Below are positions 1 to 9,498 of a stretch of DNA of 64,000 nucleotides, piece by piece (positions within the stretch are counted from its first letter, which is position 1; the number at the start of each line of letters is the position of its first letter). The notes beneath the pieces were generated by a model that ran no database searches, had not been told where the DNA came from, and saw only the letters and a list, made by a program, of their open reading frames with translations. A program made the translations under genes and the position numbers. Location of the stretch: contig JAWLHK010000004.1 of NCBI GenBank assembly GCA_041690355.1, forward strand, positions 186,001 through 250,000. Direction: 5' to 3'. The DNA is from JAWLHK01 sp041690355 [NCBI: bacterium]. GTDB taxonomy: Bacteria; J088; JAWLBW01.

Positions 1-2
1 TC

Positions 3-209
3 TGCGTTACGCACCTGCCCCAGATTGCCGTGTACGCACATGCGCACTACATCGTACGCAAGCGGGTCGCGGGCGAGCGCACGGTATCTGAAATCGCTTC
101 TCCCGCGGCCGACGAACGGCTCGCCGAACTCGGCCGCATGCTCGGCGGCCGTGACGACGATGCCTCGCGCAACCATGCGCGGGCAATGCTCGAAAGGGCC
201 GCCGGATGA
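3..209 (+). CDS. recN: DNA repair protein RecN, C-terminal fragment
   Basis: The open frame enters from the left edge and ends with TGA at 207-209, giving 68 residues. It starts with THLPQIA, the segment just after the Walker B/signature region where RecN proteins read THLPQIAA, and ends with the usual LxELxRMLGG...HARxML tail. RecN is an SMC-like ATPase that acts early in double-strand break repair. Only the end of the C-terminal ATPase lobe is present, so the catalytic motifs cannot be checked. The stop overlaps the next start codon (ATGA), which suggests translational coupling with the acetyltransferase. Confidence 0.85.
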   Translation, partial: CVTHLPQIAVYAHAHYIVRKRVAGERTVSEIASPAADERLAELGRMLGGRDDDASRNHARAMLERAAG

Positions 210-682
210 AACCGCTGCACGCCATCCCGGGAACAATCCGGCGGGCGCGCATGCCCGACGCGCGCTTGATTCACGACATCATCGAGCCGCACGCCAAATC
301 GGGGGCCATGCTCGCCCGGCCACTGGGCGACATCTACGAGAATCTCCGCGACTTTCTCGTTTTCGATGCCGGCAAGCAGGTGCTCGGCGTCGTGGCGCTT
401 CACTTTGCGTGGAGCAACCTGGCCGAATTGCGCAGCCTGGCCGTGCTCGACAAGTACGCGGGACAGGGGGTGGGCGGCCGCCTGATCGAGGCCTGCCTTG
501 AAGAGGCGCGCGCCTACGACATCGCCCAGGTGTTCACGCTTACCTACAAGCCGGACCTTTTCCGCCGCTTCGGGTTTCGGGAGGTCAACAAAGAGATTTT
601 CCCGCAGAAAATCTGGAAAGACTGCATGAAGTGCCCGTTCCAGCATGATTGCCGCGAAATCGCCATGCTGGTCGAGGTCTGA
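206..682 (+). CDS. argA: Short-form N-acetylglutamate synthase-like GNAT acetyltransferase
   Basis: This 158-residue single-domain GNAT protein probably transfers acetyl from acetyl-CoA to glutamate, the first step of arginine synthesis. The acetyl-CoA loop is visible as AGQGVGGRL around residue 90, preceded by ELRSLAV. The C-terminus carries KIWKDCMKCPFQHDC, the cysteine-containing tail of the short ArgA-like family that lacks the amino-acid kinase domain. The ATG at 206 overlaps the recN stop. The family match comes from motif recognition; other GNAT substrates remain possible, and no other arginine gene is nearby. Confidence 0.75.
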   Translation: MKPLHAIPGTIRRARMPDARLIHDIIEPHAKSGAMLARPLGDIYENLRDFLVFDAGKQVLGVVALHFAWSNLAELRSLAVLDKYAGQGVGGRLIEACLEEARAYDIAQVFTLTYKPDLFRRFGFREVNKEIFPQKIWKDCMKCPFQHDCREIAMLVEV

Positions 683-692
683 GAGGTGTCCC

Positions 693-2021
693 GTGGATGA
701 GTCACGACTGAACGAATGGACGCGCAGGCTCGAGCGTCTGAACGAAGAGTGGGAGCTCTACGCGGTCGATTCGCAGAGCACCGGCATTGAGGTGCGCCAG
801 AGCGAGGTCGACGCCTTCAAGACGAGCCGCAACCAGGGGATCGCTCTGCGCGTACGGCGCGAAGGGCGCATCGGATTCTCGTTTTCGACGAGCCTCGAGC
901 CCGAGGCCTTTGAGCGCATGATCGAGCAGGCGCGCGCCGCCGCCCAGGCCATGCCCGCCAATCCGCACGCACGTTTCTCGACCGACGACACGGCGGCACC
1001 CCGGCTCGACCTGGTCGACCCGGCGGGACCCCGGTCGACCGAGGAGAAGATCGATGCGGCGCGCAGGATCGAGGCTGCCGCTCTGGCGGCCGACCCCCGG
1101 GTGCGCCGGGTACGCAAGGCCAGTTATGCAGAAAGCGACGGCGGCGAATGGCTGATCAACTCGCACGGCATCCGGCGGCATGCCCGCGGCACGTTCTTTT
1201 CGGCCTCGGTACTTGCCATCGCCGAAGCCGACGGTGAAAGCGAATCGGGGGGTGAGTTTCTCTTCGGGCGCTCTTGGGACGCACTTGATTTCGAGTGGAT
1301 CGGAAGAGAGGCGGCCCGGCGCGCGGCGGCCGGCCTCGGGGGCAAACCCATGGGCACGGGCACCCGGCCGGTCGTGCTCGAAAATCGAGTGGTCGCCGAT
1401 CTGCTCGGCGTGTTATCCTCTTCCTTTCTCGGCGAATCCGTCCAGCGTAACCGTTCGCTGCTCGCCGGAAAACTGGGCGAGCCGATCATGGCTCCGTTCG
1501 TGAACCTGGTCGACGACGGCCTCGATGTACGCGGGTCGGGCGCGTTTCCCTTCGACGGCGAAGGCACCCCCCACCGTACGACGGTCCTGGTCAACGGCGG
1601 CGTTCTTCAGACCTATCTGTACGATCTGGAGACCGGAGCCATCGACCGCGCCGAATCGACCGGCAACTCGTCGCGCGGCGGCTTCAGAGCCCCGCCCGGA
1701 CCGGGAACGACGAACCTGCGCCTGGAGCAAGGTGACGGAGAGCTCGAGGATCTTTGCCGTGCGGCCGGTGACGGGTTGCTCATCACCGATCTGCTCGGCC
1801 TGCACACGGCCAACCCGATCAGCGGAGATTTCTCCCTGGGCGCCGTGGGTTTTGAAATCACCGGCGGCCGGATCGGCAGGCCGGTGCGGGGCGTGGCCGT
1901 TGCCGACAATGTGCTCGGCCTGTTCCGCAAAGCGACGCGCATCGGCGGGGATTTCCGCTATTTTGGTTCGCTGGGGGCAGCGAGCCTGCTGGTGCCCGAC
2001 GTGAGCATCAGTGGAGGTTGA
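693..2021 (+). CDS. pmbA: PmbA/TldE-like protein of the TldD/PmbA family
   Basis: This 442-residue protein belongs to the TldD/PmbA family, which with its partner forms a heteromeric metalloprotease that processes modified peptides such as microcin B17. Family hallmarks are the central STGNSSRGG and the C-terminal stretch ending in DNVLGLFRKATRIGGDFRY. I see no HExxxH zinc motif, so it corresponds to the non-catalytic PmbA/TldE subunit; the TldD partner is not in the window. I place the start at GTG 693 because GAGAGG at 681-686 is well spaced; an upstream in-frame ATG at 645 lies inside the acetyltransferase gene. It abuts the following gene directly. Confidence 0.8.
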   Translation: MDESRLNEWTRRLERLNEEWELYAVDSQSTGIEVRQSEVDAFKTSRNQGIALRVRREGRIGFSFSTSLEPEAFERMIEQARAAAQAMPANPHARFSTDDTAAPRLDLVDPAGPRSTEEKIDAARRIEAAALAADPRVRRVRKASYAESDGGEWLINSHGIRRHARGTFFSASVLAIAEADGESESGGEFLFGRSWDALDFEWIGREAARRAAAGLGGKPMGTGTRPVVLENRVVADLLGVLSSSFLGESVQRNRSLLAGKLGEPIMAPFVNLVDDGLDVRGSGAFPFDGEGTPHRTTVLVNGGVLQTYLYDLETGAIDRAESTGNSSRGGFRAPPGPGTTNLRLEQGDGELEDLCRAAGDGLLITDLLGLHTANPISGDFSLGAVGFEITGGRIGRPVRGVAVADNVLGLFRKATRIGGDFRYFGSLGAASLLVPDVSISGG

Positions 2022-2744
2022 GTGCAAATCCAGGCTGCCGGTAAGACAGACCGCGGTTACGTGCGGTCAAACAACGAAGACGGGCTTCTCATGGACGGCG
2101 AACTGGGGATCTTCGCCGTGGCAGACGGCATGGGCGGTCACAAGGCGGGCGAAATCGCCAGCCGCGTCACGCTCGAGGCCCTGCGCGACACCATGGCGCG
2201 CGAAGGGCGCGAAGCCAGCCCCAACCGGACGCTCACGCGCGCGCTCCAGACCGCCGGGCTGCGTATCTTCAGCAGCACCGAACAGGACCCCGAACTGCGC
2301 GGCATGGGCACCACGCTCACGGCAATGCTCGTCTCGGGCAACCAGGCGACCCTCGTGCACGTCGGCGATTCGCGCTGCTACCGGTGGCGGGGCGGGCGCC
2401 TCGAACAGATTACCGAAGACCATTCGTGGGTCTGGGAGCAGCGCAAGGCCGGCCTCATCTCCGACGCCGACGTCTTCACCCATCCGATGCGCAACGTCAT
2501 CACGCGCAGCGTCGGCCACGGCGGCGAAAGCAACCCCGACATTCTGACCATCGACCTCGCCGCCGGCGATCTGTTCGTGCTCTGCACCGACGGCCTCTGC
2601 GGGTACGTCTCTGACGAGCGCATTGCCGGGGCCGTCGCCGCCGCCGGCGCCAACCCGCAGGCGGTCGTCGACGGACTCATCGCGATTGCCCTCGAGCAGG
2701 GGGGCGAAGACAACGTCACGGTCGTCGTCCTGCGCGTGACCTGA
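2022..2744 (+). CDS. PP2C-family serine/threonine protein phosphatase
   Basis: A 240-residue stand-alone PPM/PP2C phosphatase of the Stp/PrpC type, which removes phosphate from Ser/Thr proteins using two metal ions. The motifs lie in order: VRSNNEDG (residues 14-21), VADGMGGHKAGE (33-44), GTTLTAML, HVGDSR, CTDGL and the terminal DNVTVVVL with Asp230. All expected metal-binding aspartates are present. It starts with GTG immediately after the PmbA stop (no gap), so it is co-translated with that gene. No partner Hanks-type kinase is in the window. Confidence 0.9.
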   Translation: MQIQAAGKTDRGYVRSNNEDGLLMDGELGIFAVADGMGGHKAGEIASRVTLEALRDTMAREGREASPNRTLTRALQTAGLRIFSSTEQDPELRGMGTTLTAMLVSGNQATLVHVGDSRCYRWRGGRLEQITEDHSWVWEQRKAGLISDADVFTHPMRNVITRSVGHGGESNPDILTIDLAAGDLFVLCTDGLCGYVSDERIAGAVAAAGANPQAVVDGLIAIALEQGGEDNVTVVVLRVT

Positions 2745-2812
2745 GCGCCGCCTGCCTCGTTACCCTGTCGCAATTTCAGGGACTTGCGTGACGCGCCGCG
2801 TCGTCGCTCGGC

Positions 2813-2841
2813 TTGACACCCCTCGCTCGCTCCGCTAGCAT
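2813..2841 (+). promoter_or_regulatory. Sigma70-type promoter of the M23 peptidase gene
   Basis: TTGACA at 2813-2818 and TAGCAT at 2836-2841 are separated by 17 bases. The -35 box is perfect and the -10 keeps the TAnnnT positions. Transcription would start near 2848, about 43 bases before the chosen ATG at 2891. This rules out GTG/ATG-like starts further upstream for the peptidase gene. Confidence 0.75.
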
Positions 2842-2890
2842 ACCATGTGCTGGGGCACCGCTTTGCCTGCCGGTTACCCGTCTATTGGTT

Positions 2891-3799
2891 ATGAGCGAAA
2901 AGCGCTATACACTGCTCGTCGTCCCCGAAGTTCCCGGCCAGGTCCGCCGCGTCCAGCTGAACAGCCGTTCGCTGAAGCTCGGCCTGGGCATCGTTGCGGG
3001 CACGGCCCTGCTCTTTGTCGCCATGACCGTTCTGTCGATCGTTTCGCTTCAGCGGCTGGCCGAGCTCCATGACCTCCGTCGCGAGAACCAGGCCCAGAAA
3101 GAGCAGCTGCTGGTGTTCTCGTCCAAGCTCGACGACATCAAGCAGACGCTCGACCGCGTGGCCGAATTCGACGCCAAGCTGCGCGTCATCACGAATGCGG
3201 GAGACCGGCCGAGCCAGGGCATGATTCCGGGCACCGGCGGCCCCACGAACGACGACATCGAGAGCCTTGCCGGTTCGGCCGGCGACGCAAGCTTTCTCAT
3301 GGACAAGATCCACCGCGATCTGGCGGATCTTTCGGCGGCCGCCCGAGACGAAGAGCGCAGTATTCAGGAGCTGAGCTCCTTCTTCCAGGATCGCCGCTCG
3401 CTGCTCTCGGCCACGCCGTCCATCTGGCCGGCGCGCGGCTGGGTGACCTCGAGCTTCGGGGGACGCATCAGCCCCTTCACGGGAAATCCGTCTGATCATC
3501 ACGGCATGGACATCGCAGCCGCCATGGGCACGCCCGTCCGCTCGACCGCCGACGGCATCGTGACGTACGCCGGCGTCAAGGGCGGGTACGGCAAAGTCGT
3601 CATCGTCGACCACGGATACGGCCTGTCGACCCGCTACGGTCACCTCTCGGCGATTCACGCCAAGCCGGGGCAGCGCATCAAGCGCGGCGATCGCGTCGGC
3701 GCGGTCGGCAGCACCGGACGTTCGACCGGACCCCACCTGCACTACGAAGTGCGCGTCAACAACCTGCCGGTCAATCCCCGGCGGTACATCCTCAACTGA
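2891..3799 (+). CDS. Membrane-anchored M23-family (LytM-type) peptidoglycan endopeptidase
   Basis: This 302-residue protein has a short cytoplasmic N-terminus, one transmembrane helix (about residues 29-52), a coiled-coil stretch (about 55-100), a linker, and a C-terminal M23 domain (about 185-300). The zinc ligands are visible as HHGMD (HxxxD) and HLHYE (HxH), so the enzyme is probably active. M23 enzymes cut peptide cross-links in the murein sacculus or activate amidases. The architecture matches other anchored, coiled-coil LytM proteins such as those involved in cell shape or division. ATG 2891 is preferred to an upstream in-frame start because the promoter ends at 2841. Confidence 0.88.
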   Translation: MSEKRYTLLVVPEVPGQVRRVQLNSRSLKLGLGIVAGTALLFVAMTVLSIVSLQRLAELHDLRRENQAQKEQLLVFSSKLDDIKQTLDRVAEFDAKLRVITNAGDRPSQGMIPGTGGPTNDDIESLAGSAGDASFLMDKIHRDLADLSAAARDEERSIQELSSFFQDRRSLLSATPSIWPARGWVTSSFGGRISPFTGNPSDHHGMDIAAAMGTPVRSTADGIVTYAGVKGGYGKVVIVDHGYGLSTRYGHLSAIHAKPGQRIKRGDRVGAVGSTGRSTGPHLHYEVRVNNLPVNPRRYILN

Positions 3800-3975
3800 A
3801 ACCGAGGCCGGCCGCCCCCACGGCCGTCTCCGCGCCACCCCGTTCGACGCCTTCTGCAACCCGACCGGGCCTTGCCGGCGCACGTCATGCGCGTGGCATA
3901 CGGGTGACACGCGCATGGTAAGCGGGAGAAATGCGCCTTGCCGCTTTGCGAAGGCTGCCCGCGATTTGCGAGAAT

Positions 3976-5574
3976 ATGGGTCTCATGCGTGAAGTCACCC
4001 GCCTCGCTCTCGCCCTGCTGCTCGTCACTGCTTTCGCCACCCGCGCGCCCGCCGCGCTCGGCGAGAGCGAACGGTACTCAATGGTGCGCCTGAGCATGGA
4101 GTACCTCGATCAGTGGGATGCCGCCGGCGCCCGCCGGACGCTCGACGCCCTGCTCAAGGAGAGCCCCGACGACACGCTCGTGCAGTACCTGCACGCGGTC
4201 GTGCTCTTTCACGAAGGGCGCTACGAGAAGGCCGTCGAGGTCATCGACGCCATGAAAGCCATGCCGATCGTGCAGGGGGCGACGGAGATGATCGACCTCA
4301 TCCGCGCGACCCGCGACGCGACCCACGGCATGAAGGAGCTCGAGACCGAGCATTTCGTGATCGCCTGGGTTCCGGGTGCCGACGACGTCATCATCCCATA
4401 CGCCGTAGAAACGCTCGAGAAGGCCTACAAGCAGATCGGCGAGGATCTGAGCTGGCTGCCGCCCGAGAAAGTACGCGTCGAGATCTATCCCGACAGCGAT
4501 CGATTCACGGCCGTAACGACGCTGACCAAGAAAGAAATCGAGACGAGCGGCACAATCGCGCTGTGCAAATTCAATCGCCTCATGGTAACCACGCCGCGCA
4601 TGCTCGTGCGCGGGTACGCCTGGCGCGATACGCTGACGCACGAGTACGTGCACTACGTGCTCAGCCGCAAGACCAACAACCGCGTGCCCCTCTGGCTCCA
4701 TGAAGGGGTCGCCAAGTTTCAGGAAGCGCGGTGGCGCAGCAACGAGGTCGCCACGCTGTCACCGGTCTCCGAAAGCCTGCTCGCCGAGGCGCTGGCCGAG
4801 GACTATTTCATCACCATCGAGCAGATGTACCCCTCGCTCGCCAAGCTCCCCTCGAAGAAGGACACCCAGCTGGCTTTCGCGCAGGTCGAAACCATGGTCG
4901 GCTTTCTCGTGCGCAAGGGCGGCTACCCGATGCTGCTCCGGCTGATCGAGGAGCTCAGCCGCGGGATCGGCGACGACATCGCCCTGCGCCGCGCCGGCGG
5001 ATGGGCCAATGTAAAGACCTTTCACCAGGAGTGGAAGGCGTACCTCAAGGAGCGCGGCCTCAAGCAGATTCCCGGTCTCACGATTCTGAAGACCGAGCTG
5101 CGCGAAGGGGGCCCCGCAGAAGGCGAAGAGGACCGGAAGGATCTCGAGGCCGTCGCCGATCGCAAAGCGAAAGAGCATCTGCGCCTCGGCAACCTGCTGC
5201 GCGATCGCAAGCGCTATCAGGCCGCGGTCGCCGAATATACGAAGGCCCGCGAACACGCCTCGGGCTTCAATCCGGTGCTCCTGCACAAACTCGGACTCGC
5301 CCAGATGCTGGCCGGCGACCTGAAGGGGGCCGAGGCATCGCTGCTCGAAGGGCTGCGCGTCTACCCGGAATTCGGACCCGTCAACCTGCGCCTCGGCGAG
5401 GTGTACGTGCGCATGCAGGATTACCGGCGTGCCGTCGGGCCGCTCGAGACCGCGTTGGGGGTCAATCCCTTCGACCCGAACGTGCACGCACTTCTTGCCG
5501 AAACCTACCGCCGGCTGGGCCAGGACGACCTGGCCGCCCGCGAAGCGACCGCGCTCAAACAGCTCGAAAGGTAA
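3976..5574 (+). CDS. Secreted gluzincin-type metallopeptidase with TPR repeats
   Basis: The product of about 532 residues has a signal peptide (MREVTRLALALLL... ending near AAL), N-terminal TPR-like helices, a central peptidase-MA domain, and several C-terminal TPR units (from about residue 400). The zinc site is HEYVH, encoded at 4639-4653, followed by a third-ligand region WLHEGVAKFQE, the gluzincin arrangement. The substrate is unknown. The start is uncertain: ATG 3931, 3976 and 3985 are in frame and none has a well-spaced ribosome binding site; 3976 or 3985 gives the best signal peptide. The next gene begins two bases after the stop, so it is probably part of the MoxR operon. Confidence 0.75.
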   Translation: MGLMREVTRLALALLLVTAFATRAPAALGESERYSMVRLSMEYLDQWDAAGARRTLDALLKESPDDTLVQYLHAVVLFHEGRYEKAVEVIDAMKAMPIVQGATEMIDLIRATRDATHGMKELETEHFVIAWVPGADDVIIPYAVETLEKAYKQIGEDLSWLPPEKVRVEIYPDSDRFTAVTTLTKKEIETSGTIALCKFNRLMVTTPRMLVRGYAWRDTLTHEYVHYVLSRKTNNRVPLWLHEGVAKFQEARWRSNEVATLSPVSESLLAEALAEDYFITIEQMYPSLAKLPSKKDTQLAFAQVETMVGFLVRKGGYPMLLRLIEELSRGIGDDIALRRAGGWANVKTFHQEWKAYLKERGLKQIPGLTILKTELREGGPAEGEEDRKDLEAVADRKAKEHLRLGNLLRDRKRYQAAVAEYTKAREHASGFNPVLLHKLGLAQMLAGDLKGAEASLLEGLRVYPEFGPVNLRLGEVYVRMQDYRRAVGPLETALGVNPFDPNVHALLAETYRRLGQDDLAAREATALKQLER

Positions 5575-5576
5575 CC

Positions 5577-6587
5577 ATGACGTCTCAGGCTTCCATTCCC
5601 CCTTCGGCCGAAATCGCCGCCATCGAAGAGCTTGCCGCCGCGCGCGCGCGCGTCGCAACCGAAATCGGCAAGGTCATCGTCGGCCAGGAGGCGACCGTCG
5701 AGGCGCTGCTCATCAGTCTGTTTGCGCGCGGACATTCCCTGTTCGTCGGCGTTCCGGGGCTGGCCAAGACGCTGCTCGTCTCGACGCTGGCCGAGGTGCT
5801 GAACCTGCGCTTCAACCGCGTGCAGTTCACGCCCGACCTGATGCCCGGCGACATCACCGGCACCGAAATTCTCGAGGAAGACAGGACTTCGGGGCGCCGC
5901 GAGTTCCGTTTCGTGCGGGGGCCCGTCTTCACGAACATCCTGCTCGCCGACGAGATCAACCGCACGCCGCCGAAGACCCAGGCGGCCCTGCTGCAGGCCA
6001 TGCAGGAGCACCGGGTCACGGCAGCCGGCACCACGCATCCGCTCGAGGAGCCGTTTCTCGTCTTCGCCACGCAGAACCCCATCGAACAGGAGGGAACCTA
6101 TCCGCTGCCCGAAGCGCAGCTCGACCGGTTTCTCTTCGAGATCGCGGTTCCCTACCCGACCGAGGACGAAGAACTGCGTATCGTGCGCTCGACGACCGGC
6201 GGTGACCGGCCCGTGCTCGAGCGCGTGCTCGACCCGGCAGCCATTCTGCGCCTGCAGGACATCGTACGGCGCGTGCCCGTCGCCGAGCCGATTCTCGAGT
6301 ACGCCGTGCGCCTCGTGCGCGCGACGCGGCCCGGCAACGGCAACGCCCACGTCGACCGTTGGGTGAGCTGGGGCGCCGGCCCCCGCGGGAGCCAGTACCT
6401 GGTGCTCGCGGCCAAAACGCGCGCCGTCCTGCACGGCCGGTACACGCCGGACGCCGAAGACATCCGCGCCCTCGCGAAGATGACCCTCAAGCACCGCGTG
6501 ATGCCGAACTTCCGCGCCGAGGCCGAAGGCATTACGGCCACCAGCATCCTCGACCGCCTGGTCTCCGAGGTGCCCGTCGACGCATGA
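5577..6587 (+). CDS. MoxR-family AAA+ ATPase
   Basis: A 336-residue AAA+ protein of the MoxR branch, a chaperone-like ATPase that usually works with von Willebrand factor A (VWA) proteins encoded beside it. Walker A is GVPGLAKT (around residue 58), Walker B is LLADEINR, followed by TPPKTQAALLQAMQE and sensor-type ATQNPIEQEGTYPLPEAQ with the arginine-containing LDRF. The start at ATG 5577 lies two bases after the preceding stop. The stop overlaps the DUF58 start by four bases (ATGA at 6584-6587). Confidence 0.93.
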   Translation: MTSQASIPPSAEIAAIEELAAARARVATEIGKVIVGQEATVEALLISLFARGHSLFVGVPGLAKTLLVSTLAEVLNLRFNRVQFTPDLMPGDITGTEILEEDRTSGRREFRFVRGPVFTNILLADEINRTPPKTQAALLQAMQEHRVTAAGTTHPLEEPFLVFATQNPIEQEGTYPLPEAQLDRFLFEIAVPYPTEDEELRIVRSTTGGDRPVLERVLDPAAILRLQDIVRRVPVAEPILEYAVRLVRATRPGNGNAHVDRWVSWGAGPRGSQYLVLAAKTRAVLHGRYTPDAEDIRALAKMTLKHRVMPNFRAEAEGITATSILDRLVSEVPVDA

Positions 6588-7459
6588 CCACGGCGCGCAT
6601 CCTCGATCCCGATGTCCTTGCCGGCCTCGGCGGCCTGTCGGTCCGTGTCCAGACGGTCGTCGAGGGGGTGCAGGCAGGCCTGCACCGCAGCCCCTTCCGG
6701 GGGAGCAGCAGCGAATTCGCCGAGCACAAGGAGTACTCGTCGGGTGACGAACTGCGCACCATCGACTGGAAGCTGTACGGAAGAACCGATCGCTATTTCG
6801 TCAAACAGTTCCACGAAGAGACCAACCTGGCCGCGTGGATGATCGTCGATCTCTCGGCAAGCATGAACTTCGGCGGCCCGCTCACGAAATATGATTACGC
6901 CGCCGTACTCGCCGGAAGCCTTACCTACCTGCTGGCCGGCCAGGTCGACGCCGCGGGCCTGTCGCTGGCGCGGGCCGACAAGCCGGCCCTGTTTCCGGCG
7001 CGCACCGGCCCGGTGCACATGGCGCACCTCATCGACGCGCTGCAGGAGGGCGTCCCGCAGGGCGAGGCCGATCTTGCCCGCGCCACCGATATGGTGGGCG
7101 AGAAGATGCGGCGCCGCGGCCTCGTCTATCTCCTCTCCGATCTTCTCGTCGACCGTGAAGCCCTGCTCGCGGCCATCAACCGTCTGCGCAGCCGCAAGGC
7201 AGAAGTCGTCGTTCTGCACGTGCTCACGCCAGAGGAACTGACCTTTCCCTACCGCGAAGCCGCCCGCTTCGCCGATCCCGAGACCGACGCCGAGCTCCCC
7301 GCCGATCCGGAGACCGTGCGCGAGGCCTACACGCGCGCGCTGCGCGAGTTCATCGACGGCTGGCGCGACGCCTGCCTCGAACGCGGCGTGCGCTATCACC
7401 TGGTCGATACCTCGCGGCCGCCCGAGCGGGTTCTGCGCGAAGCGCTGGGGCGCGCATGA
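6584..7459 (+). CDS. DUF58 domain protein (MoxR partner)
   Basis: This 291-residue protein carries the DUF58 signature EYSSGDELRTIDWKLYGRT followed by a VWA-like fold with DLSASM (the metal-ion-dependent adhesion site form DxSxS). DUF58 proteins are nearly always encoded directly after MoxR and are thought to be clients or partners of that ATPase at the membrane. No transmembrane segment is evident, so it should be cytoplasmic. It overlaps its neighbours by four bases on both sides, which points to strict co-translation. Confidence 0.9.
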   Translation: MTTARILDPDVLAGLGGLSVRVQTVVEGVQAGLHRSPFRGSSSEFAEHKEYSSGDELRTIDWKLYGRTDRYFVKQFHEETNLAAWMIVDLSASMNFGGPLTKYDYAAVLAGSLTYLLAGQVDAAGLSLARADKPALFPARTGPVHMAHLIDALQEGVPQGEADLARATDMVGEKMRRRGLVYLLSDLLVDREALLAAINRLRSRKAEVVVLHVLTPEELTFPYREAARFADPETDAELPADPETVREAYTRALREFIDGWRDACLERGVRYHLVDTSRPPERVLREALGRA

Positions 7460-9498
7460 GCGGATTCTCGTTTCTCAATCCGCTGCTGCTCGCGGGGCTG
7501 GCGCTCGCGGCGCTGCCGGTGCTCATTCACCTCTTCGATCGCCGCCGGCTTCCGCGGCAGCCGCTGCCCACACTGCGCTTTCTGCTTCAGGTGAACGAGC
7601 AGGTGAAGCGCAGAGTGCGCCTTCGCGACGCCCTGCTCCTTCTTGCCCGCGTGCTCGTCGTAAGTCTTCTCGTGCTTCTCGTCGCGCATCCGCTGCTGCG
7701 AGCGCCCGGGGGCGTGGCGGCCGACACGGGACCGCGAAGCGTGCTCTTCGTGCTCGACGCCTCCTTCGGAATGCGCTACCGCCTCGACGGCGAGACGCTT
7801 TTCGAACTTGCCCGGCAGAGGCTCGCGGGCGAGGTCGGCCAGATGCGCCCCGGAGAAGAGGCGGCACTGCTCGTCTGCGACGATCAGTGGCGTCTGCTGA
7901 CCGATGGTTTCGAAAGCGGCGACGTCGCGCTGCGCCGCGCCGCCGAAGTCGCGCCGTCCGACACTCCGCCCCGGTGGCAGCCTTGCCTCGAAGGTGCGCT
8001 CAGCGTCATCGGCAAAGCCCGCAATCCGGTGCGGCAGATCCGCCTGCTGACCAACCTGGCCGCGGTCGGGTGGAAGGACGCTGCGCTCCCCACGGCCCCC
8101 GAAAGTACGCAGGTCGATCTCTCGGTCGTCGACGTCGCGGGACGCGAACTCCCCAACCACGCGGTCACGGGCGTGAATCTCCGGCACGGGTACGGACCGG
8201 TGGGCGAACAGTGGACGGTCACGGTAACGGCCGAGAATTTCAGCACAGAAGCCGGCTCTTCGGCGCTGCGCCTTCGCACCGAGGACGGTGCGGGGCTGGG
8301 AGAGGGGTTCGTCGACTGGAAGGGTCCGGGTGCCGCCGAAAAGGCGCTCGACATCGCGGCGCCGAAGACCGAATACGCCGCGGGCCGCGCACTGCTCGAT
8401 GCCGACCCCCTCCCCGACGACGACGAGCGGCCGTTTCAGTTCTACTTCGGCAGGCCCCTCCGGGTGCTCGTCGTCGACGGCGCTCCCGGCACGCTGGCGC
8501 GGGATTCCGAATCCTATTTCCTCGAAACCGCCCTGCGTCCCGGCCCCATTCAGAGCAGCGTAGACCCGCGCGTGCTGACGCGAAGCAACCTCACCCCTGA
8601 AGACCTGAAGGACGTCGACGTGCTCGCGTTGCTGAACGTGGCCGCGCTCCCGGCCGAGACCCTCGCCCTCATCGAGCGCTTCGTGAACGCGGGCGGGGGG
8701 CTGTTGCTCACGATGGGCGATCACGTGCGCGGTGAGGCCTATGAGCGGCTGGCCCCCCTCATGCCCGGCAGGTTTCGCACCTTGCGCGACCTGCGAGCCC
8801 CGGGTATCGAGCCGGCGACACTGAAGAGCTTTCCGCCCCGCCATCCGCTGTTTCAGAACTTGAGTCTCGGTAATCTGTCGAGCGCCGCCTTCAGCGTCTA
8901 CGTGCAACTGCAGCAGGCGGCGGCAGACGCGACCGTGCTGCTGGAGCTGAGCGACGGCTCGCCCGTGCTCGTCGAGCGCCGCCTGGGGGCGGGGCGCATT
9001 CTGTGGTTCGCGAGCACGCTCGATGCCGAGTGGAATAACCTGCCCTATCGTCCGTTCTATCTGCCGCTCATGCAGCAGATCGTGCGCTACCTGGGCGGAA
9101 CGTTGCGCGCACCGGTCGGGCGCAGTTTTCTCCCGCGCACGCCGGTTGAAATCAGTGCCGGACTCGTGGTTGAAGGCCCGGATGGTGCGCGATCGACCGT
9201 CGAAGCTGGCGGCGTGTTCGCGCGCACGGATCGGGCCGGCCGGTACAGGGTGCGCACCCGCGACGATCAGCGGCGTCCGGACCTGGACTTTCTCATCGTC
9301 AGAGACGCCGCCGCCAGTGATCTGACGCGCGTCGATCCGCAGGTCCTGCGCGAAGAGTTGGACGAGGCCGGCTACGGCGGCACCGTCATTCAAGCGGGCG
9401 GCGAAGGAGATGACGCCGTCGACCCCGTGTTGCCGCTGCTCGCGTTGCTGGGCCTCGTCATGCTCGGCGAAGCACGCCTGGCCCGGAGGCGCGCATGA
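7456..9498 (+). CDS. BatA-like membrane protein with VWA domain
   Basis: A 680-residue protein with the BatA N-terminal region: a first helix (about residues 8-28), the FDRRRLPRQPLPTLRFL loop, and a second helix (about 55-75). A VWA-like domain follows with DASFGM (about residue 99), in which the last serine of the DxSxS metal site is glycine, so metal binding may be weakened. The middle and C-terminal parts resemble a glutamine-amidotransferase-like fold followed by a beta domain. A final hydrophobic helix ends in an Arg-rich tail (ARLARRRA). Most of the protein should face the periplasm. The role in MoxR systems is not established. Confidence 0.82.
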   Translation: MSGFSFLNPLLLAGLALAALPVLIHLFDRRRLPRQPLPTLRFLLQVNEQVKRRVRLRDALLLLARVLVVSLLVLLVAHPLLRAPGGVAADTGPRSVLFVLDASFGMRYRLDGETLFELARQRLAGEVGQMRPGEEAALLVCDDQWRLLTDGFESGDVALRRAAEVAPSDTPPRWQPCLEGALSVIGKARNPVRQIRLLTNLAAVGWKDAALPTAPESTQVDLSVVDVAGRELPNHAVTGVNLRHGYGPVGEQWTVTVTAENFSTEAGSSALRLRTEDGAGLGEGFVDWKGPGAAEKALDIAAPKTEYAAGRALLDADPLPDDDERPFQFYFGRPLRVLVVDGAPGTLARDSESYFLETALRPGPIQSSVDPRVLTRSNLTPEDLKDVDVLALLNVAALPAETLALIERFVNAGGGLLLTMGDHVRGEAYERLAPLMPGRFRTLRDLRAPGIEPATLKSFPPRHPLFQNLSLGNLSSAAFSVYVQLQQAAADATVLLELSDGSPVLVERRLGAGRILWFASTLDAEWNNLPYRPFYLPLMQQIVRYLGGTLRAPVGRSFLPRTPVEISAGLVVEGPDGARSTVEAGGVFARTDRAGRYRVRTRDDQRRPDLDFLIVRDAAASDLTRVDPQVLREELDEAGYGGTVIQAGGEGDDAVDPVLPLLALLGLVMLGEARLARRRA